NCBI GenBank assembly: GCA_013397795.1
Contig: VZTJ01005471.1
Span: forward strand, 1,150,938 to 1,214,937
Direction: 5' to 3'
Origin: Orthonyx spaldingii
Taxonomy: Eukaryota; Chordata; Aves; Passeriformes; Orthonychidae
Length of the DNA stretch: 64,000 nucleotides
In this document: positions 35,711-47,190 of the stretch, one piece after another
Layout: every line of letters begins with the position of its first letter
How positions within the stretch are numbered: position 1 is the first letter of the stretch
The notes under the pieces: model-generated
Told to the model about the DNA's origin: nothing
The model's input: the letters and a program-made list of their open reading frames with translations, nothing else
Databases searched by the model: none
Program-made: the position numbers and the translations under genes

Positions 35711-36125
35711 ACCCTCCCATTTTCTGTGCCTTCATCCCTGACCCCTTCACGTGCATGGCTGGAACAAACCTCCTCCGTGGAACTCCATACGAAGACCCTT
35801 CCTGCCTTTTTGCCTCGATGCGTTCCTGACAGCTATCCAGTGTGTGTGTGAGTGTTGTGGACCTGCTGAGCAGCTTCTTGTTGGAGACGCTTCTGGGAAG
35901 GTTGCAGCACCTCACCATCTCAGCCCTGCCGCGACGCTTGTTGTTTGTTCTGTTTTATATATATATCGGCTAGTAAAGAACTGTTCTTTTTTTTCCCATA
36001 TTTTTTCCTGAAAACCCTATAATTTCAAAGTTATTATAATTTGGAGGGAGGGGGGTCATCTTTCCACTCCAGGAAGGTTCCCACCTTCCTTGGCAGACAT
36101 CTGTCTTTTGTACCAGGATAACCAA

Positions 36126-37140
36126 GAACAATTGGAGGTTATGAGCAACCTGCACCCTTGGTCACAGCTCCAAGTCCTCTCCCAGCCAGCTCTGGTTCCA
36201 AAAGTTTTCCCCCACCTCTGTTTACTCCAGGATTGTTTTTAAAGTACTTTTTTCTCCTGACAGGCTTGGCTTTTCTGGTTTTGTCTACTACTGTGTACCT
36301 GAGAAAAAAATCCTTTCCCCTCACATCTGGGGGGAGTTGGAAGCAGGAGAGAAGAGAAAAGGTGAGGGTGGTGAATAATGCTTCCATACAAGATCTCACT
36401 AGTAATCCCTGGAAACAGGGAGGCTGGAGTTCAGCCTGGCTGCGCTGCTCGCGCTGCTCCTCCTCCTTCACTCATGAGGTGTCTGCTGACTTTGAGTCCT
36501 ACCAGGAGTTTCTTGTGGAGTTAAGAAGTCTTTACCTTCATTACAATTCACACTCGGCTGAGAAAAGTTTGAATTTTGATACCGACATTTTATGACCAAA
36601 AATTGTCTTGTGGATTCTCACACAACTTCACTGCCTATTTTTCAGCAGCATGGTGAGGTGAAGACGTTATTCTGTATTTTTGAAGTCAAGGAATAGGTTA
36701 ATTGCCAGTTGCCTGTAATCTAACTATGTGACAGCAGCATGAGGGCCATCCAGAAGGACAGAGCACCTCCAAGGATCTGTCATTCCTAAGCTTCATAAGA
36801 AGATGGAAAGGTGGTAATGCTGTCACCACTGCATAAACTTCCTTGGAGCAGGAGTACATCAGATGTGAAATAAGGCTAAGTATAGTTTCTTACACAAGAT
36901 GAAAAAGGAGAATGCAGGGAAGCAAGAACAACTAGGATTGCACCAAAGGGCAATTGCTGTGGCTATTCCTGGGACTGTGGTGCTACCAAAATAATGGAGG
37001 TTGGTTGTTTTCCCTTGCAGGCAGCTCTGTATTTTATTTGCAAAGCTCCCAATGAGAGCCTTGTGCTCTGACACCTTTAAAAGACAGCCAGAGCACAGGG
37101 ATTTGCTGTTCCTTTAATGAGATAGAAAATATGTGAATCC
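36126..37140. other. Unannotated unique sequence
   Basis: A 145-codon plus frame (36158-36595) starts just past the LTR and has one hydrophobic stretch, but it has no domain, no start context and is overlapped by a minus frame. No gene is called. Confidence 0.4.
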
Positions 37141-37230
37141 CTCTCATTGGACTAGCTGCGGTTACCCCTCTGCTTCAATTGGCTCCTGCCCTGCAATATT
37201 TAAACTGTTTTGCAAGCAACAAAAAAAGCG
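37141..37230 (+). promoter_or_regulatory. Possible CCAAT/TATA promoter
   Basis: Two inverted CCAAT boxes (CTCATTGGACT near 37147 and TTCAATTGGCT near 37178) precede ATATTTAAAC (37196-37205). A CpG-containing 'agcgcgacct' follows. About 400 bases downstream a 36-base segment (37616-37651) lies between a good acceptor (tttttcccacag) and a good donor (GTAAGT). The arrangement is promoter-like but no transcript is known. Confidence 0.25.
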
Positions 37231-40200
37231 CGACCTCAGCTCTTTGTACCATTCAGCTGAAGTAGGAAAAACTCCAAAAATTACATGAAAGAGAAGAAGG
37301 TGGGGGAAAAAATATTATCCCAAAAGGCAAAGAAAATGGACTGTGAAAGTGCTGAGAGGGAAAATGTTTTCATAAAGTAGCAAGGGCTCTGAGTCACTCC
37401 TCTCCTTTGAGTCCAGCGTTTCTCCTGTTGGCATCGATGGAAATTTTGGCATCAGATCAGGCCCCTTTCTGCACTCCTGCTGATGCTCTCCAAACTCTCT
37501 GCACTCTGGGGGTTGCATTGTATTTACAATACTCCCTAACTTTCTCATTCAGTTCTGAGGAGTGCTGCACATCCCTCTGACATGGTGCAAGACCGATCCC
37601 CATTTTTCCCACAGAGATGTCACCTGGAGGAACAGAGACTGCTGTTCCTGGTAAGTGCTTTAGGGATGCCCATTCCAGACGTCTGTACACCTGGAAGGGA
37701 CTTGTCTTCTCCAGGCTATGGGAAATGTTCTTCTCTCCCCACTGTGGCTTCCTTATACTTGTGTTTACCAGCAATGGAGAAGGAACATCCTGTAAGACAC
37801 ATAGTCTAGATAATGGATATTTGCAATTTTCCTAATCTCCCTTCCAATTTTTCCTTTCTTCCTGCTGCTTCCATCCCAGCAAAAGATGCACCCATCTTTT
37901 GGAGGCTATGGAGCAAACAAGTTTGTAAATACTAAGCAGGGAAGCTATGTGAATTTTTTTAGACAATTTTCCTGTGGGCAGTTGATATTTATCACTTAAA
38001 TAACTGTGTAAGCAATTCAGGAGCAATGACTATTGTGCTCAGGATTGGTGCTTTTGAATCTTCCTTGGCTTTTCTCTGCTGAAAGCCCTACAAAAATACC
38101 TTTAAGAAAGTAGAAAAGGAAACAGCAAAAATTGTTTGTATTTCTTTGCAATTTTTGTTTTGTTGAAGAACAGGAAACCAGCATTATTTTACCTAAAAAA
38201 AGCATTTCTGAGAAATGCATCTGAGAGACTGGATATCCAAAATTGTACCCTAAAAGTACCCATTCTTAAGGCAAAGTTGTGCTTCAAGGCCTTTGTTAGC
38301 AGGATGACAAAATCTCCATATGGTCTCCAATATTAACATAAATGACCCTTTTAAGTTTGACTGACAGCTCTGCCCCCTGCTCCTTTGGTTATAAATTGGG
38401 TAAAGTGTTTGCATAGAAAAATGATTTTTTATAGAAGGTCTCTCAGCAGAATAAGTAAAATTTTCAAACACAGAATTTTACTCATTGAAAAGTGAGGTTT
38501 TGGTTGAAAAAGTAGGAAAATCTGGATCTCTAGCTACTTAGGTTACTGCCTTGTGCTTAATTTTAAGAATGCTATTAAGCACAGAACAGGAAAACAATAT
38601 TTTTGGTTGAGCTAAAGACTTAGTGTGACTAAGTTCTGTGCAGTCACTTAGTGTGGCTTTCAGTTCTGTGCAGTTTGGGTTTTTCTTTCTGGAAACACAG
38701 TCTGATGAATAGAAAGTTTCCACTTGCGGGAACACAAAACAAGTTTTCACCAGATTTTTTTTTTTCTATCATGCTAAAAAATATGTATATATATAAAATC
38801 AGTTTGTTATGGTCAAGTGGCTCTCAACATATGAATTCAAATGTCTTAGAAATTTACCTCCCCTCAGCTAAGATGTGATAATTGACCAAGTGTATTTTCC
38901 TGTTTTAAATTCAAAGTAAACTCATCCTATTTACTGTTCTGGTAACATCCTAAAATATTTGCAGTTAGTTATTTGTGATTACATTTTCATATTTAGGTAG
39001 GCTGTAAGTCTGGGAGTGTGGATTCACACTAGTGAGATAACTCCTGAACTTAGAGTCTCAAAAGGCAAAAGAAAAAAGAACATGTTTTCTGCTAGCATAT
39101 ATTAACACTTAAAGTATGACCAACAACAAGTCAAAGCTGGTTCCCTGATACAATTTGCAGTTCTAGGCTATGTCAGAGAAAACAGCTGAAGTCTTTGAAA
39201 TAAGCTGAGTCAAGGACATAAAGAAGCACTTCTTGTTTCAGCATTCAGGCAATGGAGCGAGGCTCAGGAATGCTGCTTTAGAGCACAAGGAAAGCAGTTA
39301 AGGTTATAACACTACACAAGTAGTGAAAATACTTTATCCAGATGAAAATAGTACCTTTATATCAGTGCTAAAAAATAAGTTTAAAAGATTAAGTATTCAG
39401 TGCAAAAATAATTAGGCAATTTCTTCAATGGAGAAACTGTTTTATTGGCTTGCAACTTAAAAAATAATTATAAAAAATAAACAGTACAAATGTCAGAACT
39501 GTCTGTAGCTTATTAGGTTACCTGAAACAATGGGTCAGATTCTGATTGAGTTCCTGTTGGATATAAACCTAAAATAAGTTCCATGGTGCCGTCACACTTT
39601 TTTTTTGCTGCTCTGGAGAACCAGCAAACAGAAAGTCCTTTTGTTTTCTTTCCAACACTGTCCAGGGAAATTGCACATCCTTGTTTAAACACTTTTGGTT
39701 ACTTCATGAAGCCAACACAAGGATATGTATAAAATGAATAAATGGTCATAGCTACCACCATAGAAACACAGAGATACAAGGCTTCTCATCCCATCCTCTC
39801 TTGCACACTTCTTGCCAAGTCTGACTTGGGATCCATCATACGGGGAAGTTCTGCCAGAGTAGTGCCCCTCTGAGATTAGTATATGTATATTTGAAAATAT
39901 AAAGCAGTGCAAAACCTGTCTCTCTGCAGCATACCAATGAATCTGTTTTTAAAACTGGTCTGCGGACTGGATGTCTTTCACAGAGGGCATTTGTTCCAGG
40001 ACATTATTTCTTAGCAGGGAAGAGAACAAAATTAAGATGATCAATAACAAGCTTTTACTAGTTGTCTTTGTATCTGTTTTATTTACCATCTCAAGAAAGA
40101 GGCCTCTTTTGGGGGAATTCATGTTAAAAGACATATAGATTTAAAATCCCTGGAGTATTCCAGCATATTACATTAGATTTAGAGTTACTTTTCTTCAGTA

Positions 40201-41387
40201 TTCAAGATACCGCTCATTTACTATCAGACTTATTTTTATTTCAAGTCAAGGTGCTGCAATTTATCTTGGAAAGAATTACAGTAAAAATGGAAACTTTCTC
40301 TCCCTAGTTTGACTTTTGCCCTAATTCTGTGGTCCACGGTCTCCACTGTCTCTGTGCTGTTGGACCATGCCATTGTCCCACAGAAGACAGATGTCTCCTC
40401 TGTTAAGTGGCACTAGTTGTCAGCTGGTCCACACAAGCGTGCATGATCCCATTCTCCTTTTATTTGAGGGGCAAATAGACTTTTGAGATGAAGATGACAC
40501 AGTCAAAGTTGTAATTCCACTCTGGTCTTCAGATTTGTGTTTTCCCCGCCATTCACCTCCTGTCACTGATTTTCAGCAATTTTTGCAAGGAGATTTAACT
40601 GTGCATGTGATTAAACGGGTAAGATTTTGGAGTCTTCCTCTGATCATTTATTTCTCCTTCACAAGCCACAGGGAGAGCAGACTTTAAATAGCAAATTGAC
40701 ATCTGCCACACAGTCACATGGGGCCTGTCTATATTTAGATTGATGTCTATAGCAGCTACACTCATCAGGACCATCCTTAGTCAGAAGGAACGTAATTACA
40801 GCACCGGAGTCTTGCTTTCCTCCTGGACTGAATCTGGAGTCACATCACAGAACTTGCCTGATGGAATAAAAAGTAATCACTGCTTTCCACTGCTCAAGAG
40901 GGGTTTCCAGTCAAGTTTAAGCCAGGCTGGGAGAGTTCCTGGTTTGTGAAGATGGATAAGATGTATTCTGTCCATGTACAGCCAGAGTGTTGTCACGTGG
41001 CAATGGAATATAAAGTTGACACAGCATCTTTGTTCAGACTGATTGAAAAAACAGAGTTTTGGCACATGAGCGTTTCCTGAAATTTTGAAAAGAAATGGCT
41101 AAGTGCAGAAGACATTAAACTTTCAGAGACTTTTATTTGGGAGACTTGTCTTAACCTAGCTTGCTTAGAACTCAGGGAAGGAAGCTAAATGTAAATAAAA
41201 AGAAACATCTGAAAGTGTGTCCCAAACTACGACAACCTTGGTAGCAAAATTCTCAATGTTCAAAAAGCCTTCAGACTGATATGGCCAGCAAGAGTTTCTG
41301 GCACCTGAAACTGAAACACATTTAAAACTGGCCTAAACATGGCAACTTCGGGTTCAAAGGCATCTTCTGGAAAGTGTTTTGACTTGC
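37231..41387. other. Unannotated unique sequence
   Basis: AT-rich, repeat-poor DNA. A two-copy direct repeat of about 28 bases (cttagtgtg...ttctgtgcagt) is at 38619-38674. No gene or known element recognised. Confidence 0.45.
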
Positions 41388-41392
41388 TAATT

Positions 41393-42101
41393 TATCCTGG
41401 TTTGAAAGTAAACCAGTGGGAGAAACGAACCCCATGCAATTACCTTGAAAGGAATTACAGGTTAGAGTAACAATTTAATGGAAAGATTACAATAAATGAT
41501 ACATAGAAAAACCGGCTTAAACCCACAAAGTCAGAGTACAGCCTGGCACCCAGTTGGTCTGAGTGGTGGCTGCAGTCAAAAGCAGTGGTCCTGTGGAAGT
41601 TCTGATCCTCCTCTGGATCCATCCAGTAGCGGTGGTGTCCCAAGTCCCCAGTTCTATATGGTCAGGTTCAGGTGGGAATGCCCAGTACCTCCCCCAGGGC
41701 GGGGAGTTTCACAATGGAGTGATGTAATACATAGTCAGAGGATATTTCTGGGAGTCCTTGATGGTCTGAGTCATTGCAGCTGTCAATTATGCTGGTCCTG
41801 TTGAGCCATTACAGCCCATTAGTAGAGATGACCCCCTCCAGGATGGGTAAGTGTGCTGGTACTTCCCCAGAGGTAGTTATCATGTCTGAGTTATTTGTGA
41901 AGACAAAGAAACTCGCAGAGTTTGCCTCTCCTCCCTTACCTCATTTAACACCCAGCCTGTAACCTGAGGGGTTGGGTGTGCACTGGGCAGCTACTGTGAA
42001 CGACCAATCATTAACAGTTTGTCAGAAATGGCATAAAGGGGAATAGAATAAACTGTTAGGTTGCACCCCACATTGGCACTATCCTTCTGTAACCCAGGAC
42101 A
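41393..42101 (-). mobile_element. Solo ERV LTR (family C)
   Basis: A 709-bp element whose plus-strand ends are TATCCTGG and CCAGGACA, near-perfect 8-bp inverted ends. It is flanked by a perfect 5-bp target duplication TAATT (41388-41392 and 42102-42106). Minus-strand sense is supported by the GGGCGG box and ATATAGAAC TATA-like word (RC of about 41650-41705) and by TTTATT near 41490, which is AATAA on the minus strand. I recall related LTRs from songbirds ('cctggtttgaaagtaaaccag...'). No coding sequence is present; the 102-codon frame across it is not viral. Confidence 0.9.
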
Positions 42102-42106
42102 TAATT

Positions 42107-44533
42107 GTATATGAATAAATTCTCATTGACGTCACACCTCATTGCATGCAGTGGGCGGTGCTGCCACCACAGCCCTGACCAAACTCCCACTGTGATGTAG
42201 CTACTCTTTGGCTTGAGGGACCACAAGCAACATGGTTGTGGTGGCAGAGCAGTGTGAAAACATGCTCTGTGGTGTGCACAAGGCTTTCAGGCATTGCTGT
42301 GATCACACTTTGGTTGTATTGACTGCTTTTTTTGGGTCAGAGCCTGAAATACCCTTCACATGCTCCTTGAAGAGACCAGTCCCCTCACAGAAAGAGGAAG
42401 ATGTTTTGCCAGCTGAGAAACACCTGACTTTCTGTGACACCTGACAAATATGGAGTGAAAATAGCAGGAATACCTAATATATTTTTAAAGGTTTTCACCT
42501 GGTTGTACTGCAGTTACTCAGGGCAAGTGCTGGGCCCCTCTTTGTCTGGTGCAGTGCCCAAAGGTGGAGGGAGCAGGTGCCTTCCGTTCCTGCCAGTCTA
42601 ACCACAGGGAACAGTGTTGTCTCAAACTGACATACAGAAAAGCTTTTGTAATTCTCCTGCCTGTTCCAGTGATGCAGAAACCAAAGTAAAATGTCCTTGG
42701 TAGGAGATTATGACATTCCGAGGAGAGGATTTGAGAATTTCTCACTTGGTGGTCAGTGATGCAGCATCCTCTGGGGAGTAATCAACTGACAGGAAATGCT
42801 TACTCACTCATTTCTGCAGAGAAAATGATTAAGAGAAAGGGTTTGTATATTCCTGGTTTAGGTTTTTCTTTTTTTTTTTTTCCCTATTTTTATTTTATTT
42901 TAGTAAGATGGCCTGTGCCAGAGAAAATAAACTCTCTTTCTCCATTCCTAATCTCTCAATGTGATATAAATACCATCCCACAATTTAGAATTGTTAATTA
43001 ATATATACTTTCCATTACCTTCCTTTTGGAGAGCTCATTATCTCAAGGAATGTAATTCTTCATTCAAACATTTCATTCTGTAGCAGGAGAAAGAGACAGA
43101 GGCACGGAAGAACTATGTTAACTGGATTGTGTAACAATGCCTGTGGTAATAATTGTCTGGGAGAATTATATGGAGGTAACAAAAGGACTCACAAAATGAA
43201 TACATTACAAAGACTCTTTTATGACTGAAAAATACTGATGTCCTTAAAAGAGAGAGAGATGTGGGAGTTGGCTGATTTTGTACGAAAATGCAAAGATTAC
43301 ACTGAAATTTTTCTTGGCACAGTGAAGATGTTTTCTTAGGATTGCTGGAGGAAAGCTTACGCTCTGTTCCATTGTCTCCTCGCCCCTGTTTCCACAGCAC
43401 ATGTTCCTTGTCCTGCCCTAGTAGCAGTGAGAGGCCAGGCTGGTCAGCCTGACCTGGGCTCCGACAATTCTGCTGCCACCGAGTGCTCATCAAGCGGAGC
43501 AGCTCTGTGAGTGCCTTGGCTGCTGTGCCAGTCTGATTTATCTCTACACAGACAGCTCATGCCCAGTTAATTTCGGCAGTCGAGGCTCACTGCAAGTATG
43601 TCACCCTGTAGGATCCAGTTGTGCACGCAGGGTAATCCAGGGTGGGATCAATAAGTGGGAGATTAAAAGGCAGGCAGAGGGGCAGAGGGGGTAACTAGTT
43701 ATTCTGGACACCCAACACCATGAGAGCTATCTATTTCTAGATCTAGCATATACACGCTTATTTCCAGAGCATGCAAGGAGCTGCTCTACTAGGTAAAAGA
43801 TGAGGGTTTGCCCCTTTAAAAAGTGGGAGACTATTGGACCCACTCGACAAGTGCATTCCAGCTTGTTTGTTTTCTCTTAACTCTAAGTTATAATCATGAG
43901 AAGCCTGTTTTTCTTAGCACTTACTTCAGCTAAAAGGTTGCACTTGCTGTCACCATTTGGAACGTTGGAGATGTTTGTACTGAACACTGTGTTCAGAAAT
44001 TTTTATTTTTGTCAAGGAAGTACAGCGGTATCTTGAAGGCGGTATGTAATTAGAATAAGATATAACAAGGTACTGTAGGTTGCTAATATACATTACACTC
44101 AGCAGCACTTTGGCATGTGGAAATGTGCAATTTTACACATCTGGAAAACAGGAACCAACAAAAAAGAGATCAAAATTCTTTTAATGTTAACAAGGGAAAA
44201 TATCACATTCAATGAAATGGGTAATTTCTTTCTGTAGTTGGTGACTCCCCAGATGACCACCTTTCCATGGCTAGTGTTAATGTTAAGCACTTCAAAGGCA
44301 TGGGAATGTGGGAGGGGAAAAAATCTGCTTTAAAAAGCAATTTATTTTTCTGAGGGGGTAGTGGTCAACTGGATCAGTTTCTGGCTTGGACAGATGCATA
44401 ACCTGAGCATGGAAGTTCCAGCATCATCTCTGTGGTGGAGGGGGCTCTCTGATGTGAAGCGTGACCATTCCTCATTTCTGCAGGCCCAGTAGAGAGTGGA
44501 ATTTCCAGCCTTTTATGCACAATGCTGGGTTAA
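42107..44533. other. Unannotated unique sequence
   Basis: A perfect CRE palindrome TGACGTCA lies at 42127-42134. T-rich run near 42866-42905. A 126-codon minus frame (43113-43493) has no recognisable domain. Nothing else recognised. Confidence 0.4.
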
Positions 44534-44538
44534 CAAAC

Positions 44539-45613
44539 TGTTGTGGTTTGACACTGGCCAAACGCCAGGCACCCACGAAAGCTGCTCACTCACCGTCCCC
44601 TGCTACAGCTGGACAGAGGAGAGAAAAATTTAACAAAGAGTTCATGAGTTGAGATAAGGACCAGGAGAAAACACTCCAAGGGCAAACGAGGCTCAACTTA
44701 GAGGTGTTAAGTGAATTTATTAGTAACAAAATCAGAGGAGGATAATGAAGAGAAGAAAAGTAAGCCCTTAAAAACACCTTTTCTTACTCCAGCGCCTCCC
44801 TCCTTCCCACCAACAATGCAGGGAGACAAAGGGTTGGGGTTTTGGTCAGTTCATCACCCAAGGTTTTCTTTCACTGCTCAGGGAGAGTTGTTCCCCTGTG
44901 AGACCATGGGGTCCCTCCCACAGGAGACAGTTCTCCACGAACTTCTCCAGCGTGGCTCCAATCTCAGGAGCAGCAGTCCTGCCAAAACTGCTGCAATGTG
45001 AGTCCCTCCCACGGGCACACAGTCCTCCCAAAACTGCTGCAGCGTGGGTCACTCTTCCACGGGGTGCAGACCCCAAGGACAGGCTGCTCCAACCTGGAAG
45101 CAGGGCCCCCTCTCTCCATGGGTCTCCCATGGGATCACAGCCTCCTCCAGGCATCCACCCGCCCCGGCGTGGGCACCTCCCCACGGGCTGTGGGTGGATC
45201 TCTGCATCCCCCGTGGGCCCCATGGGCTGCAGGGGCACAGCTGCTTCCCCATGGGCCTCACCACGGCCTGCAGAGGAACCTCGGCTCCGGCGCCTGGAGC
45301 GCCTCCTGCCCCTCCTTCTCCACCGACCTTGGGGTCTCCTTGTTGTTTCCCTCACATGTTCTCACCTCCTCCTCTTCTCTAGCTGGAATTAACACTGCTC
45401 CACTGTCTTTGTTTTGATTTCTTCTTAAATATGTTATCACAGAGCAGTTACTATCATCTCTAATTGGCCAAACCTTGGCCAGCAGCATGTCCATCTTCAG
45501 AGCCATCAGAGATTGGCTCTGCCAGACATGGTGGAAGCTTCTAGTAGTTCCTCACAGAAGCCACCTCTGTGGCCCCTCTGCTACCAAAAACCAGGCCGTG
45601 CAAAACCAACACA
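44539..45613 (-). mobile_element. Solo ERV LTR (family B)
   Basis: A 1075-bp element has plus-strand ends TGTTGTGG and CCAACACA, flanked by CAAAC (44534-44538) and CAAAA (45614-45618), a 5-bp duplication with one mismatch. Minus-strand features in order are the start TGTGTTGGTTTTGCACGGCC, the 'tggtagcagagggg...gtggcttctgtgag' block, a TATA-like ATATTTAAGAAG (RC of 45421-45432), internal 46-bp repeats, and AATAAA (RC of 44715-44720). This LTR type is very common in bird genomes. The 164- and 169-codon frames inside it on opposite strands are composition artefacts. Confidence 0.93.
44911..45110. repeat. Degenerate 46-bp tandem repeats inside LTR
   Basis: Phrases resembling 'gtccctcccac...cagtcctcccaaaactgctgcagcgtgg' recur with starts near 44911, 44956, 45002 and 45048, a period close to 46 bases, with decreasing similarity. 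They lie between the TATA-like word and the poly(A) signal, so within transcribed LTR sequence. Confidence 0.75.
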
Positions 45614-45618
45614 CAAAA

Positions 45619-46092
45619 GTTAAAGAACAGCCAGCAAGCAGAGCAGTCTGCTGAAGGTTAATCAAGAAGCTCTGAGTAGAAAAGCTGTTCAGTATGTCTC
45701 AGGCCGCAATAAGAATCCTTTAGACTTCAAATTAGAAGTGTCCCATTCAGATAGACATCTAGAGTCTCTCTTTGATGAAACTGTGGATGGTAGAAATACT
45801 GAAGTCCATTTCCATGGATTTTGTGGCCCATCTTCTCCCACAATCCCACTCCAATGACCCTCAATTCCTGTTCTGTTTCCCCACTGCAACATAGATGTTG
45901 CCCCACAGGGAGATGATTTCCCAGCTGTGTGTTCAGTGTTTCCCCTCACTGCAGTCTGTGGTTGGAGCAGTGTGGTCACTGCCACACCCCTGTACGTGGA
46001 AGACAGGCCCTAGCTTTGGTGTGTGACTGATTGAAACCGAGTCACTGAAGTTGACTGGGAAAGAGAAGAAAGACTAGGAATCATACATATTA
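45619..46092. other. Unannotated unique sequence
   Basis: Nothing recognised. Confidence 0.4.
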
Positions 46093-46455
46093 TCATAGAA
46101 TTATTTAGGTTGGAAAAGATCTCTAAGATTAGTGAGTCCAACCTGTGACCGATCAACAGCTTGTCAACCAGCCCAGAGCACTGAGTGCCACATCCAGTCC
46201 TTCCTCGGATGCCTCCAGGGATGGGGACTCCACCACCTCCTCTTCCAATGCCTGACAAGCCCTTCCATGAAGAAATTCCTCCTGACGTCCAACCTGAACC
46301 TTCCCTCGCAAAACTTGAGGTGCCGTTTCCTTTTGTCCTGGAAGCAGAGCCTCAGCCCCACCTGACCGCACCCCTGTGTCAGGGAGTTTTAAGAGAGAGA
46401 AAAAGTCCCCCCCTGAGCCTCCTTTTCTCCAGGCTGAGCCACCCCAGCACTCTTG
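46093..46455 (-). mobile_element. CR1 LINE 3' fragment, minus strand
   Basis: Begins with the inverted CR1 tail (tcatagaattatttaggttggaaaagatctctaagat), then 'tccaacctgtgaccgatcaacag', 'cttcctcggatgcctccagggatggggactccaccacctcc', 'gaagaaattcctcctgacgtccaacctgaacc' and 'tctccaggctgagccaccccagcac'. The order is that of a CR1 3' UTR in reverse. It is 5'-truncated and noncoding. The text is quite well preserved, suggesting a younger copy than the one at 7933-9350. Confidence 0.92.
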
Positions 46456-46789
46456 GCAGTGACCGAGAGGCTGAGTTCAGCTGACCAAGTAGGCTGCTTG
46501 TTCAGCCCCTATTCAGGGAGCACAGGGCACAGCGCTTTTCCAGGGCTGCCTGTTCAGCTCGACAGATACTCCTTCCTTAACCCTTCCCCTCTCTCCCTGC
46601 CCCCCAAACAGATCCTTTCCCCAGTCAAAGCCGGTTTTCCCCAGCCAGTCACTAAATCAGCCGGATGCGGCTCCCTTCCCCCACCTGACACGGTGACGAG
46701 GAATGCCTGCTGATCAGTTCTTTCTTGTAGTCTCTGCAGGTTGCTGCTTCGGATACTAAAATTAAAAGAGAGAAAGAAATAAAAGGAAA
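46456..46789. other. Spacer leading into a CpG island
   Basis: C-rich unique DNA (about 46555-46690) and an A-rich patch (46759-46797). No gene recognised. Confidence 0.4.
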
Positions 46790-47190
46790 AAAGAAAATGG
46801 CCTCAAACCCAGCAGTGGCTGTCCCCACACGCCTTGACGTTCGTGGCCGGAGGGGAGCCCACGCCGAGTCGCGGCCGGGCAGGGTGTGCTGGCCCCGGCG
46901 GAGACTCGGAGATGGAGGGGCGGGTTGGTGTACGAGATTCCTGCGGACCTGGGAGGAGGTGGAGCTTGCTTTTTCTCGGCTTTCTTTGAGCCGCATGAGT
47001 CCTAAGCCAGTCCTGACCGAGTCCTGACCGAGCCCTCCTCTCTAAAGGGGCTGAACTTGGGCGCAATTTGCCGGCCTCGGGTGTAGGACGAAGCCCCGTC
47101 CTGCGCCCCCGTCCCGCAGCACTGCAAGGACAGAAGCTGGAGCATCCCTCTCTCCCTCCGGCCGCTTCCCTGGCGTGCCCCTCTGGCTGA
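46790..47190. promoter_or_regulatory. CpG island, candidate promoter
   Basis: CpG dinucleotides are dense here (for example gacgttcgtggccgg, gccgagtcgcggccggg, cccggcgg, gccggcctcggg, cccgtcccgcag) against a CpG-poor background. A GGGGCGGG Sp1-type box lies near 46918-46925, and an 11-bp direct repeat (tcctgaccgag twice) near 47009-47031. CpG islands of this size usually mark promoters in birds. Direction cannot be settled; no first exon was recognised. Confidence 0.65.

Larger units (their letters stand above)
34604..36120 (+). mobile_element. Solo ERV LTR (family A-long)
   Basis: A 1517-bp element starts TGTTGGGGGTTTGG and ends ...GTACCAGGATA (terminal CA mutated to TA), between ACCAG (34599-34603) and ACCAA (36121-36125), a 5-bp target duplication with one mismatch. 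Its first about 750 and last about 170 bases parallel the family A copies: 'gcgccccctgcagc', 'ttgttgttgctt', 'tagtaaagaactgtt', and 'ccttccttggcagacatctgtctt'. Between them lies a block of about 580 bases (35370-35945) missing from the 26.7-kb copy but present at 22930-23545. The 158-codon frame at 34614-35090 lies inside the LTR and has no retroviral similarity that I recognise. Confidence 0.9.

Noticed and set aside
36158..36595. 145-codon plus frame with one hydrophobic segment
   Set aside because: No family, no start context, overlapped by a minus frame; a single hydrophobic run is common by chance.
44846..45392. Overlapping 164/169-codon frames on both strands
   Set aside because: Artefacts of GC-rich tandem repeats in the family B LTR.
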